Assembly: GCA_016280895.1 (NCBI GenBank)
Contig: JAEEHM010000004.1
Coordinates: 1-51,041, forward strand
Source: Bacillota bacterium
Lineage (GTDB): Bacteria; Bacillota_I; Bacilli_A; ML615J-28; CAG-698
Direction: 5' to 3'
DNA length: 51,041 nt
Part shown: positions 42,046 through 51,002 of the stretch, one piece after another
Layout of the letters: each line of letters opens with the position of its first letter
Position numbering within the stretch: position 1 is the stretch's first letter
Position numbers and translations under genes: made by a program
Notes under the pieces: model-generated
The model's database searches: none
What the model was told of the DNA's origin: nothing
Seen by the model: only the letters and a program-made list of their open reading frames with translations

Positions 42046-43647
42046 ATGGATAAGGAAGTCGTAGTAGAATTTAGAAATATTTCTAAACACTTTAAGGGCG
42101 TATACGCCAATAAAAATATTAATATTAGCCTATATAAGGGAGAGATTCTATCGATCTTAGGTGAAAACGGTAGTGGAAAGACTACCCTTATGAACATGCT
42201 TTCTGGTATTTATCAACCAGAAGAAGGTGAAATTTTCATAAGAGGCGAAAAAGCTAGTATTCACTCTCCTCGTGATGCTATTTCATATGGTATTGGTATG
42301 GTTCATCAACATTTTAAATTGGTTGATGTATTTACTGCTACTGAAAATATTATACTTGGTATTGAAGATAAAAAAGCATTTAAGAATGCGTATGATAAAG
42401 TAAATGAAATTGCGCAAAAATATGGATTTGAAATTGATTTAAAGAAGAAAATCCATAATATGTCAGTCTCTGAAAAACAAACAGTGGAAATCATCAAGGT
42501 ATTATATCGTAATGCATCAATTTTAATTCTTGATGAACCAACTGCAGTTTTAACTCCACAAGAAGCTAATAAATTATTCTCAATCATTAAGAAAATGAGA
42601 GAAGATGGTAAATCTATCATTTTAATCACTCATAAATTAGCTGAAGTTATGAGTGTTTCTGATCGTGTCGCAATTTTAAGAAAGGGTGAATATATCACAA
42701 CTCTTAATACTAAAGAAACAAATGAAAGAGAATTAACTGAATATATGGTTGGTAAGAAGGTTGATTTAAAACTTGAAAGATTAAAAATTCAAGCTTCACC
42801 ACCAGTACTTGAAATAAGAGATTTACAGGTTAAAAAAGATGATGGTACACGTGCCATTGATGGCTTAAATTTCTATTTAAGAGGTGGGCAAATACTAGGT
42901 GTTGCTGGTATTGCTGGTAGTGGTCAAAAGGAACTTTGTGAATCAATTGTTGGTCTTAGACATTATAATGGATATATTACTCATAAAGGAATTAATATCA
43001 AGGGCTTTAGTGCTGAAAAGATTAAAGAACTAGGTATTAGAATGAGTTTTATTCCAGAAGATAGATTAGGTCTTGGTCTTGCACCAGATTTATCAATTAC
43101 TGATAATTTACTTCTTAAAACATACAATTTGAAGAAGGGAATATTTGTGGATAGAGATAGTGCTAGGAAAGAAGCAAAAGAATTAATTGAACGTTATGGT
43201 GTTGTTACACCATCAACTGAAACTCCAGTTAAAAACTTAAGTGGTGGTAATATTCAAAAAATCTTAGTTGGTCGTGAAATTGGTTCTAATCCTAATGTTA
43301 TCATTACTGCTTATCCAGTACGTGGACTTGATATCAACTCATCTTATATGATTTATGATATTTTAAATGAAGAAAAAGCAAAGAATACTGCAATTTTATT
43401 TATTGGTGAAGATCTAGATGTCTTACTTACATTCTGTGATAAGATTATGGTTCTTTGCGAAGGTAAATGTATGGGTATTGTTCATACTAAAAATACCACA
43501 AAAGAAGAAATAGGTTTAATGATGACTGGTGCTAAGAATTATTTAGAATTAGAACCAGAAAAGAAAACAGGATTTGCACCTGATAGTCTTCTATCTGAAG
43601 AAGATTGGAATAATTTAGAAAGGGAAGGTTCAAAGAATGACAAATAA
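42046..43647 (+). CDS. nupO: Nucleoside ABC transporter ATPase with two nucleotide-binding domains
   Basis: A 533-residue fused ATPase of the RbsA/NupO type. Domain 1 has Walker A GENGSGKTT (about 39-47), a signature NMSVSEKQTVEI and Walker B ILILDEPTAVLTP. Domain 2 (from about 246) has the degenerate Walker A VAGIAGSGQKE, signature NLSGGNIQKI and Walker B VIITAYPVRGLDI, the usual asymmetry in this family. It energises the two permeases encoded downstream; its end overlaps the first permease gene by 11 bases. GGAGGG lies upstream of the ATG. Confidence 0.93.
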   Translation: MDKEVVVEFRNISKHFKGVYANKNINISLYKGEILSILGENGSGKTTLMNMLSGIYQPEEGEIFIRGEKASIHSPRDAISYGIGMVHQHFKLVDVFTATENIILGIEDKKAFKNAYDKVNEIAQKYGFEIDLKKKIHNMSVSEKQTVEIIKVLYRNASILILDEPTAVLTPQEANKLFSIIKKMREDGKSIILITHKLAEVMSVSDRVAILRKGEYITTLNTKETNERELTEYMVGKKVDLKLERLKIQASPPVLEIRDLQVKKDDGTRAIDGLNFYLRGGQILGVAGIAGSGQKELCESIVGLRHYNGYITHKGINIKGFSAEKIKELGIRMSFIPEDRLGLGLAPDLSITDNLLLKTYNLKKGIFVDRDSARKEAKELIERYGVVTPSTETPVKNLSGGNIQKILVGREIGSNPNVIITAYPVRGLDINSSYMIYDILNEEKAKNTAILFIGEDLDVLLTFCDKIMVLCEGKCMGIVHTKNTTKEEIGLMMTGAKNYLELEPEKKTGFAPDSLLSEEDWNNLEREGSKNDK

Positions 43648-44761
43648 ACACCATGAGCCTTTGTTTACAGTTTTTAAAAGAAATTCTTTTTCAACTGTTA
43701 AAGGAATTATTTTAAGAATATCAGTTGTTGTAATCGCATTTATAATATCAATGTTGATATGTGCTTTAGTAATTAAAGAAAATATCTTTGATATTATGGG
43801 AACATTCTTTTCCGGTGCTGTTGCAAGACCTTGGAAATTAATATTAGATTCATGCTTATTATTAGGCTTTGGTATTGCGATTGTACCTGCATTTAAAATG
43901 AAGTATTGGAATATGGGTGCTAATGGTCAAGTAATTATGGGAACATTAATTGCGATTGTAATCATGTACCATACTCATACTTTTGCAGAACAAAGTGGCT
44001 TTAATAATTTCTTAATTTTAATGTTGGAATTACTTGCAAGTATTACATTTAGTATCATTTGGGCAGTAATCCCTGCTATTTTTAAAGCTTTCTTTAAAAC
44101 TAACGAAACTTTGTTTACTTTAATGATGAACTATATTGCTGCTGGATTAGTTGCTTATGTAAATTATGCTCTTGCAGCTGGAAAGAAAGAAGCACAAGAT
44201 GTAACTATTTTAAATCAAGGTGGTTGGATGCCAGTTGTTATTGACAAATATTTTATTCCAATTGTGATTATTGTGTTAATGACTGTTTTTGTGTATTTCT
44301 ATATGGCAAAAACAAAACATGGATATGAAGTAACTGTTGTTGGTGATTCTGCACCAACTGCAAGATATGTTGGAATGCATACAAAAACAATTATCATTAG
44401 AACTCTTGCATTAAATGGTATTATGTGTGGTATCATTGGCTTCCTATATGCTAGTGCTATCAACCATTCAATGAACCCTACTATGTGTGGTGCCTTAGGC
44501 TTCACTGCGGTACTAATAGCGTGGTTGTCATCATTTAATCCACTAATTATGGCTGGGGTATCCTTTGGACTTGCTTTCTTAACTATTGGTACATCAAAGG
44601 TCTCTTCAGTATATCGAATTGGAAATAATGACCTTGCTAATGTAATTATTGGTCTTATTTTCTTCTCAATTCTAATTAGTGAGTTCTTTGTAAGATATGA
44701 AGTAAAATCAAATATTAAATTCTTAAATAAATTTAAGAAAAATAAGGAGGTAGAAGAATGA
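43637..44761 (+). CDS. nupP: Nucleoside ABC transporter permease 1
   Basis: A 374-residue permease with about nine helices of the branched-chain amino acid/ribose/nucleoside transporter type. Recognisable parts are FKMKYWNMGANGQVIMG, FKTNETLFTLMMNYIA, TKHGYEVTVVGDSAPTARYVGM and CGALGFTAVLIAWLSSFNP. With the next permease it forms a heterodimeric channel, as in B. subtilis NupNOPQ. It overlaps the neighbouring genes on both sides (11 and 4 bases), a sign of tight translational coupling. Confidence 0.93.
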   Translation: MTNKHHEPLFTVFKRNSFSTVKGIILRISVVVIAFIISMLICALVIKENIFDIMGTFFSGAVARPWKLILDSCLLLGFGIAIVPAFKMKYWNMGANGQVIMGTLIAIVIMYHTHTFAEQSGFNNFLILMLELLASITFSIIWAVIPAIFKAFFKTNETLFTLMMNYIAAGLVAYVNYALAAGKKEAQDVTILNQGGWMPVVIDKYFIPIVIIVLMTVFVYFYMAKTKHGYEVTVVGDSAPTARYVGMHTKTIIIRTLALNGIMCGIIGFLYASAINHSMNPTMCGALGFTAVLIAWLSSFNPLIMAGVSFGLAFLTIGTSKVSSVYRIGNNDLANVIIGLIFFSILISEFFVRYEVKSNIKFLNKFKKNKEVEE

Positions 44762-45720
44762 TTGGATCATTAATTGTTGCTGCTATCTCGATGGGTATTG
44801 TATATTTATTCGGCTGTATCGGTGAAACAATCATCGAAAAAGGTGGAAACTTAAATCTAGGTATTCCTGGTATTATGTGCCTTGGAGCTTTAGGTGGAGC
44901 AGTAGGAGTAAATGTGTATTTCAAAATATTTGGTACTGAAAAACAAGTAATTGTTGTTTTGATATTATTAGTTACAATTCTCTTTGCGTTCTTATTTGCG
45001 GCTTTAGGTGGTATGATTTATGCCTTTTTAACTGTAAGTTTACACGCAAATCAAAATGTAACTGGTTTAACATTAACTACATTTGGTGTTGGTTTAATGA
45101 AATTCTTTGGTTCTAATATGAATCATGATAATTTCACAACTGCATCAAACGCAATTAAGAAATTATTCACATTTTATGAAAAACTAGGATGGTTCGGAGA
45201 AAACTTCTTATCATATGGATTCTTAGTATATTTAGCTTTCATCCTTGCAATTTTAACAGGAGTATTTATTAAATATACAAGAACTGGACTATTCTTACGT
45301 GCTGTCGGTGAAAGTCCTAAAACTGCAGATGCTCAAGGAATTAATGTAACAGCTTATAAATATTTAGCTATTTTAATCGGAAGTGGTATTGCAGGCCTTG
45401 GTGGTTTGTATTATGTAATGGATAGAAGTGGTGGTACTACATTTGTTGAAGCATCAATTGAAGCCTTTGGTTGGTTATCAGTTGCATTAGTTATCTTCTC
45501 AATGTGGAAACCATGGGTTGGAATTCTAGGTTCAATATTATTTGGTGGTCTATATGTACTTCCTCAATATTTACATATATCAAATATCCAAATCAAATTA
45601 TTTGACTTACTTCCTTATGTTGTAACAGTTGTAATTTTAATTATTACATCAGTATTAGATGCGAAGAATTCTCAACCTCCTGCATCTCTTGGTGTAAATT
45701 ATTATAGAGAGGATAGATAA
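44758..45720 (+). CDS. nupQ: Nucleoside ABC transporter permease 2
   Basis: A 320-residue permease with about eight helices. Family landmarks are GETIIEKGGNLNLGIPGIMCLGALGG, LHANQNVTGLTLTTFGVGL, TRTGLFLRAVGESPKTADAQGINV, YVMDRSGGTTFVEASIEAFGWLSVALVIFSMWKP. It starts within the end of the preceding permease gene (ATGA overlap; AAGGAGG upstream). The genes for binding protein, ATPase and both permeases are all present, so the transporter is complete. The following guaA begins 5 bases after the stop. Confidence 0.93.
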   Translation: MIGSLIVAAISMGIVYLFGCIGETIIEKGGNLNLGIPGIMCLGALGGAVGVNVYFKIFGTEKQVIVVLILLVTILFAFLFAALGGMIYAFLTVSLHANQNVTGLTLTTFGVGLMKFFGSNMNHDNFTTASNAIKKLFTFYEKLGWFGENFLSYGFLVYLAFILAILTGVFIKYTRTGLFLRAVGESPKTADAQGINVTAYKYLAILIGSGIAGLGGLYYVMDRSGGTTFVEASIEAFGWLSVALVIFSMWKPWVGILGSILFGGLYVLPQYLHISNIQIKLFDLLPYVVTVVILIITSVLDAKNSQPPASLGVNYYREDR

Positions 45721-45725
45721 AAAAG

Positions 45726-46703
45726 ATGAGTGATATTAGACCAGAATCTTTAAAAAGAATTACAAATCAAGAGCTTGCTAAAAAGTTCGTAGATGAAAGC
45801 GTCAAAGAATTAAAAGCACAAATTGGTGATAAGAAAGTATTACTTGCATTATCAGGTGGAGTAGATTCATCAGTAACTGCAGCCTTACTTATAAAAGCAA
45901 TCGGTAAGAATTTAGTATGTGTTCATGTAAATCATGGCTTACTTCGTAAAAATGAAAGTGAACAAGTTATTAAAACTTTCAAAGATGAATTAGGTGCTAC
46001 TTTGATTTATATAGATGCAGTTGATCGTTTCTTAGATAAACTTGCCAATGTAAGTGATCCTGAAACTAAAAGAAAGATTATCGGTAAAGAATTCATTGAT
46101 GTATTTGCGGAAGAAGCAAGAAAATTAGAAGGAATTAAATTCTTAGCACAAGGTACAATTTATCCTGATATTTTAGAATCTAAAGGAATTAAAGCACATC
46201 ACAATGTTGGTGGACTTCCTGAAGATTTAAATTTTGAACTTGTTGAACCAGTTAAATTCTTATATAAAGATGAGGTTAGACAAGTTGGCCTTGCACTTGG
46301 ATTAAAAGAAGAAATGGTATTTAGACAACCATTCCCAGGCCCAGGACTTGGTGTACGTTGCCCTGGTGCTATCACTAGAGATAGATTAGAACAAGTTAGA
46401 GAATCTGATGCTATCTTAAGAGAAGAATTTAAAAAATGTGGTTTATCTTCTAAGGTTTGGCAATATTTCACAATTGTACCTGATTATAAAACTGTTGGTA
46501 TTAAAGACAACAAGAGAACATTCTTAAATTTCGTAGTTATAAGAGCAGTAAATTCTATTGATGCAACTTCAGCTACAGTTGAAGAAATTCCATATGATGT
46601 ATTATTTAAGATTAGAGATCGTATCTTAAATGAAGTAAAAGGTATTAATAGAGTACTTGTTGATATTACACCAAAACCAACAGGAACTATTGAATGGGAA
46701 TAA
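45726..46703 (+). CDS. guaA: GMP synthetase, ATP-pyrophosphatase part only
   Basis: A 325-residue protein equal to the C-terminal two thirds of bacterial GuaA: the PP-loop LALSGGVDSSV (about 40-50), NHGLLRKNE, LAQGTIYPDILES, HHNVGGLPEDL and the dimerisation domain RQPFPGPGLGVRCPG through KPTGTIEWE. It adenylates XMP and aminates it to GMP. The glutamine amidotransferase domain (about 190 residues) that normally provides ammonia is missing, and the frame starts cleanly after the permease gene, so this is not a truncation by the window. It either uses free ammonia or has a separate glutaminase subunit elsewhere, as in many archaea. It is the last gene of the riboswitch operon, ending at a terminator. 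Confidence 0.93.
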   Translation: MSDIRPESLKRITNQELAKKFVDESVKELKAQIGDKKVLLALSGGVDSSVTAALLIKAIGKNLVCVHVNHGLLRKNESEQVIKTFKDELGATLIYIDAVDRFLDKLANVSDPETKRKIIGKEFIDVFAEEARKLEGIKFLAQGTIYPDILESKGIKAHHNVGGLPEDLNFELVEPVKFLYKDEVRQVGLALGLKEEMVFRQPFPGPGLGVRCPGAITRDRLEQVRESDAILREEFKKCGLSSKVWQYFTIVPDYKTVGIKDNKRTFLNFVVIRAVNSIDATSATVEEIPYDVLFKIRDRILNEVKGINRVLVDITPKPTGTIEWE

Positions 46704-46717
46704 AATATATATTAAAT

Positions 46718-46750
46718 AAAGCTTATATGATTATTCATGTAAGCTTTTTT
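46718..46750 (+). terminator. Terminator of the purine operon
   Basis: AAAGCTTATATGA (46718-46730) and TCATGTAAGCTTT (46735-46747) form a 13-bp stem with one T-G pair, followed by T residues. Confidence 0.85.
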
Positions 46751-46776
46751 ATCTGCTTAAATTATCTTATTTAGTA

Positions 46777-46805
46777 TTGAAATTAACTTCATTTTTTGGT
46801 ATAAT
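46777..46805 (+). promoter_or_regulatory. Promoter of the hydrogenase operon
   Basis: TTGAAA (46777-46782) and TATAAT (46800-46805) with a 17-base spacer, 41 bases before the hydC ATG. Confidence 0.75.
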
Positions 46806-46845
46806 ATATAAGTAAAATTATGCTATTTAGAAATTGGAGGATAAT

Positions 46846-47334
46846 ATGGCAAAATTAAGCGCAAGTGCTGTGAAGCAAATCAAAGAAATCATCAATAGAT
46901 ATCGTGATGAACGTACTCCATTAATGATGATTTTAAGTGACATTCAAAAAGAATATGGTTATATTCCTCTTGATGTTCAAGAATTAGTAAGTGAAGAAAC
47001 AGGAATTCCAGTAGCTGAAATCTATGGTGTAGTTACTTTCTATTCATTTTTCTCACTAAATCCAAAAGGAAAATATGTAATAGGTGTATGTTTAGGTACA
47101 GCTTGTTATGTAAAAGGTGGTCAACAAATTATTGACAAATTTTCTGAATTATTAGGAATTAAACCAGGTGAAACTACAGAAGATGGATTGTTCACTTTAT
47201 CTGCTTTACGTTGTATCGGTGCATGTAGTATTGCTCCTGCTGTTAATATCAATGGTAAAGTATATCCTAAGATGACAGTTGACAAGGTAATTAAAGTTGT
47301 TGAAGAATATCGTAAATTAGGAGGTGCAAACTAA
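46846..47334 (+). CDS. hydC: [FeFe]-hydrogenase subunit HydC (NuoE-like)
   Basis: A 162-residue thioredoxin-fold [2Fe-2S] protein of the NuoE/HydC type. The four cluster ligands are in GVCLGTACYVKGG and LRCIGACSIAP. It passes electrons within a HydABC complex that couples hydrogen to NAD(H) and ferredoxin. The ATG at 46846 follows GGAGG by five bases; a TTG at 46834 would overlap that site. Its stop overlaps the hydB start (TAATG). Confidence 0.95.
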   Translation: MAKLSASAVKQIKEIINRYRDERTPLMMILSDIQKEYGYIPLDVQELVSEETGIPVAEIYGVVTFYSFFSLNPKGKYVIGVCLGTACYVKGGQQIIDKFSELLGIKPGETTEDGLFTLSALRCIGACSIAPAVNINGKVYPKMTVDKVIKVVEEYRKLGGAN

Positions 47335-49196
47335 TGATTAAGACTGAAAAAGATTTAGAATTAAAAGTTAAAGAATGTTCTAAGAATTTAAGCGACAAAT
47401 ATAGCGGTAAAAATGGTAAAATTTCAGTATTAGTTTGTTCAGGAACAGGATGCTTAGCTACAGGTGCTAAAGATTTACTTGAAACATTACAAGAAGAAAT
47501 TAAAAATCATGGTTTAGAAGGCAAAGTTGAAGCTAGTAAAGTTGGTTGCTTTGGTTTCTGTTCTCAAGGACCATTTGTTAAAATCGTTCCACAAAACATT
47601 GTATATCGTGCTGTAAAAGTAGAAGATATCAAAGAAATCATTGAAAAGACAATCGTTGGTGGAGAAATCTTAGAAAGATTATTATATGTAGATCCAGTTA
47701 CAAAAGAAAAAGTATCAAAGCTTGAAGATATGGCTTTCTACAAGAAACAAGTTAAAGTTGCATTATATGGTTGTGGTGTTGTAAACCCAGAAGATATCAA
47801 TGAAGCTTTAGGTAATGGTGCATATCAAGGCTTAGTAAAAGCTTTAAAGATGGATCCACAAGAAGTTATTAATGAAGTATTAGCATCAGGCTTACGTGGT
47901 CGTGGTGGTGGTGGATTCCCTACAGGACGTAAATGGCAATTTGCACATGACCAAGTAAATGATGAAAAATATGTAATTTGTAATGGTGACGAAGGTGACC
48001 CAGGTGCATTCATGGATGAAGGTATTCTAGAAGGTAATCCACTTGGAGTTATCGAAGGTATGACTATTGCTGGATACGCAATCGGTGCTAAACAAGGTTA
48101 TTTCTATGTACGTGCTGAATATCCAACAGCAGTTGCAAGACTTAAGAATGCAATTGCTCAAGCAAAAGAAATGGGCTTCTTAGGTAAGAACATTTTAAAT
48201 ACTGGTTTTGATTTCAATATTGGTATTAGATTAGGTGCTGGTGCATTCGTATGTGGTGAAGAAACTGCATTACTAAACTCAATTGAAGGTAAACGTGGTA
48301 TGCCACGTCCAAGACCACCATTCCCAGCTGTTAAGGGATTATGGCAACATCCATCAATCATCAACAATGTTGAAACACTTGCATGTGTTCCATACATTTT
48401 AAGAGAAGGTGCATCTAAATTTAATTCTTTAGGTACTGAAAAATCTAAAGGTACTAAGGTATTTGCTCTTGGTGGAAAAGTTAATAACGTTGGTCTAGTA
48501 GAAGTTCCTATGGGAATCACTTTAAGAGAATTAATTTATGATATCGGTGGTGGTATTCCTAATGGTAAGAAATTCAAAGCTATTCAAACTGGTGGACCAT
48601 CAGGTGGATGCTTAACTGAAAAAGATCTAGATACTCCAATTGATTATGATAACTTAGTTGCTAAAGGATCTATGATGGGTTCTGGTGGAGCTATCGTTAT
48701 GGATGAAGATAACTGTATGGTAGATGTAGCTAAATTCTACATGGATTTCATTTGTGATGAATCTTGTGGTAAATGTTCACCATGCCGTATTGGTACAAAG
48801 CGTATGCTTGAAATCTTAAATAAGATTACAGATGGCAATGGAACAATGGAAGACTTAGATGAACTTGAAGAATTAGCACAAGTTGTAAAAGCAAATTCAG
48901 TTTGTGGTTTAGGTCAAACATCTGCTAACCCAATCGTTTCTACTATGAAACAATTCAGAGAAGAATATATTGCACACATCGTAGACAAGAAATGTCCTGC
49001 TCATGTATGTAAGAACTTAATGGAATACAAGATTGTTGCTGATAAGTGTAAAGGCTGTACTTTATGTGCTCGTAACTGTCCAGTTAAAGCTATTTCTGGT
49101 ACTGTTAAGATGCCTCATGTTATTGATCAATCTAAATGTATCAAATGTGGCTTATGCTTAGCTAACTGTAAGTTTGATGCAATCATTAAGGAATAA
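47334..49196 (+). CDS. hydB: [FeFe]-hydrogenase subunit HydB (NuoF-like)
   Basis: A 620-residue flavoprotein with an N-terminal thioredoxin-like [2Fe-2S] domain (VCSGTGCLATGAKD ... VGCFGFCSQGP), the NuoF FMN/NADH core (LRGRGGGGFPTGRKWQ, CNGDEGDPGAFMDE, GAGAFVCGEETALLNSIEG), the [4Fe-4S] site ESCGKCSPCRIGTKRML, and a C-terminal pair of ferredoxin clusters (CKGCTLCARNCPVKAISG, CIKCGLCLANCKFDAI). This composition is that of trimeric or tetrameric electron-bifurcating HydABC enzymes, in which HydB handles NAD(H). It ends with GGAGG for hydA just after its stop. Confidence 0.96.
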   Translation: MIKTEKDLELKVKECSKNLSDKYSGKNGKISVLVCSGTGCLATGAKDLLETLQEEIKNHGLEGKVEASKVGCFGFCSQGPFVKIVPQNIVYRAVKVEDIKEIIEKTIVGGEILERLLYVDPVTKEKVSKLEDMAFYKKQVKVALYGCGVVNPEDINEALGNGAYQGLVKALKMDPQEVINEVLASGLRGRGGGGFPTGRKWQFAHDQVNDEKYVICNGDEGDPGAFMDEGILEGNPLGVIEGMTIAGYAIGAKQGYFYVRAEYPTAVARLKNAIAQAKEMGFLGKNILNTGFDFNIGIRLGAGAFVCGEETALLNSIEGKRGMPRPRPPFPAVKGLWQHPSIINNVETLACVPYILREGASKFNSLGTEKSKGTKVFALGGKVNNVGLVEVPMGITLRELIYDIGGGIPNGKKFKAIQTGGPSGGCLTEKDLDTPIDYDNLVAKGSMMGSGGAIVMDEDNCMVDVAKFYMDFICDESCGKCSPCRIGTKRMLEILNKITDGNGTMEDLDELEELAQVVKANSVCGLGQTSANPIVSTMKQFREEYIAHIVDKKCPAHVCKNLMEYKIVADKCKGCTLCARNCPVKAISGTVKMPHVIDQSKCIKCGLCLANCKFDAIIKE

Positions 49197-49208
49197 GGAG
49201 GATTAGAT

Positions 49209-50996
49209 ATGGCAAAATTAATTAATATTAAAATTGAAGGTCATCCTTATCAAGTAGAAGAAGGATTGACAATATTAGAAGCTGCAAGAAAATGCGGTTA
49301 TGAAATCCCATCTCTTTGTACTTTCAACAAAGGTGAATGTAGCTTAGCTAGCTGTCGTGTATGTTTAGTTGAAGCAACAGGTGCAAGAGGCTTAGTTGCA
49401 TCTTGTGTATATCCTGTAAATGAAGGAATGGAAATTACTATTTCATCTCCTAAAGCTACAGCTGCAAGACGTGCAAGTGTTGAATTATTACTTTCAAATC
49501 ACTCAAAAGATTGTCAACAATGTGATAAAAATGGTAAATGTGAATTATTATATGTAGCACAATTAACTGGTGCTCGTGATAATAAATTTGTTGGTGCTAA
49601 AACAGAAACTACATTAGATCAAGTTACACCATCAATCGTAAGAGATACTTCTAAATGTATTCTTTGTGGTCGTTGCGTAGCTCGTTGTGTTGCTGCTCAT
49701 GGCACTGGTATTTTAGGCTTTGAAAATAGAGGCTTCAATACTATCGTTGCTCCTGCTGGAAATAGAAGCTTCGCAGAAAGCCCATGCTTACTTTGTGGCC
49801 AATGCGTAAATGTATGTCCAACTGGTGCATTAATGGAAAAGAGTGAAATCGATAAGCTAGATGCTGCTAAAGCACAAGGTAAATTCGTTGTTGTTCAAAC
49901 TGCTCCAGCTGTAAGAGCTGCATTAGGTGAAGAATTTGGTTTACCTGTAGGTACTCCTGTAACTGGTAAGATGGTTGCTGCATTAAAGAGATTAGGTTTC
50001 AATAGAGTTTATGATACAAACTTTGGTGCTGACTTAACAATCATGGAAGAAGCAACTGAACTTTTAAATAGAATTAAGAATAAAGGTACTCTTCCAATGA
50101 TTACATCATGCTCACCAGGATGGATTAATTATGCAGAATATTATTATCCTGAACAATTAGGTCATCTATCAAGCTGTAAATCACCTCATCAAATGCAAGG
50201 TGCTATCATTAAATCTTACTTTGCTCAACAAAATAATTTAGATCCTAAAGATATTTTCGTAGTATCTATTATGCCATGTACTGCAAAGAAGTTTGAAAAA
50301 GAACGTCCTCAAATGGAAAAAGATGGAATTAAAGATGTTGATTGCGTATTAACTACAAGAGAACTTGCTAAATTAATCAAACGTTCTGGTATTAATTTCA
50401 CTAAACTTCCAGATGAAGAATATGACCAAGATATTATGGGTGCATACACTGGCGCTGCTGTAATCTTCGGTGCAACTGGTGGTGTTATGGAAGCTGCACT
50501 TCGTACTGCATACTTCGCATTAACTGGTAAAGAAAGCAAGCCAATTGAATTCAAAGCAGTTAGAGGTATGGAAGGCTTAAAAGAAGCTGATATCGATATC
50601 GCTGGTACTGTTGTTAAAGTAGCAGTAGCTTCTGGTATGAGAAACGCTAAAGTATTACTTGACCAAATCAAAGAAGGTAAGAGCCCATATACATTTATTG
50701 AAATTATGTGCTGTCCAGGAGGCTGTGTAAACGGTGGTGGACAACCATACATCAAGAAAGTATTTATGCCAAATGAAGATGACGATATTTATGAAACATA
50801 TCGTGAAAAACGTGCTCAAGCATTATATTCTGAAGATGAACGTCAAGCAATCAGACAATCTCATAACAACCCACAAATCAAAGAATTATATGCTAAGTTC
50901 TTAGGTGAACCTAACTCTCATTTAGCACATGAATTATTACATACTACATATGCTGGTAGAGTAAGATTCCCTGAACAAAAACATGTTTTAAAATAA
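49209..50996 (+). CDS. hydA: [FeFe]-hydrogenase catalytic subunit HydA
   Basis: A 595-residue hydrogenase that makes or uses H2. In order: N-terminal [2Fe-2S] domain (Cys within about 30-50), the His/Cys [4Fe-4S] motif HSKDCQQCDKNGKCEL (about 98-113), two ferredoxin clusters (CILCGRCVARCV and CLLCGQCVNVCPTGA), then the H-cluster domain with L1 ITSCSPGW (about 298-305), L2 MPCTAKKFE (about 355-363) and L3 EIMCCPGGCVNGGGQP (about 497-512), and a C-terminal small-subunit domain. L1 has Ser at the second position of the textbook TSCCPxW. The maturases HydEFG are not in the window. An IS end starts about 6 bases after the stop codon. Confidence 0.96.
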   Translation: MAKLINIKIEGHPYQVEEGLTILEAARKCGYEIPSLCTFNKGECSLASCRVCLVEATGARGLVASCVYPVNEGMEITISSPKATAARRASVELLLSNHSKDCQQCDKNGKCELLYVAQLTGARDNKFVGAKTETTLDQVTPSIVRDTSKCILCGRCVARCVAAHGTGILGFENRGFNTIVAPAGNRSFAESPCLLCGQCVNVCPTGALMEKSEIDKLDAAKAQGKFVVVQTAPAVRAALGEEFGLPVGTPVTGKMVAALKRLGFNRVYDTNFGADLTIMEEATELLNRIKNKGTLPMITSCSPGWINYAEYYYPEQLGHLSSCKSPHQMQGAIIKSYFAQQNNLDPKDIFVVSIMPCTAKKFEKERPQMEKDGIKDVDCVLTTRELAKLIKRSGINFTKLPDEEYDQDIMGAYTGAAVIFGATGGVMEAALRTAYFALTGKESKPIEFKAVRGMEGLKEADIDIAGTVVKVAVASGMRNAKVLLDQIKEGKSPYTFIEIMCCPGGCVNGGGQPYIKKVFMPNEDDDIYETYREKRAQALYSEDERQAIRQSHNNPQIKELYAKFLGEPNSHLAHELLHTTYAGRVRFPEQKHVLK

Positions 50997-51002
50997 AATT
51001 TG

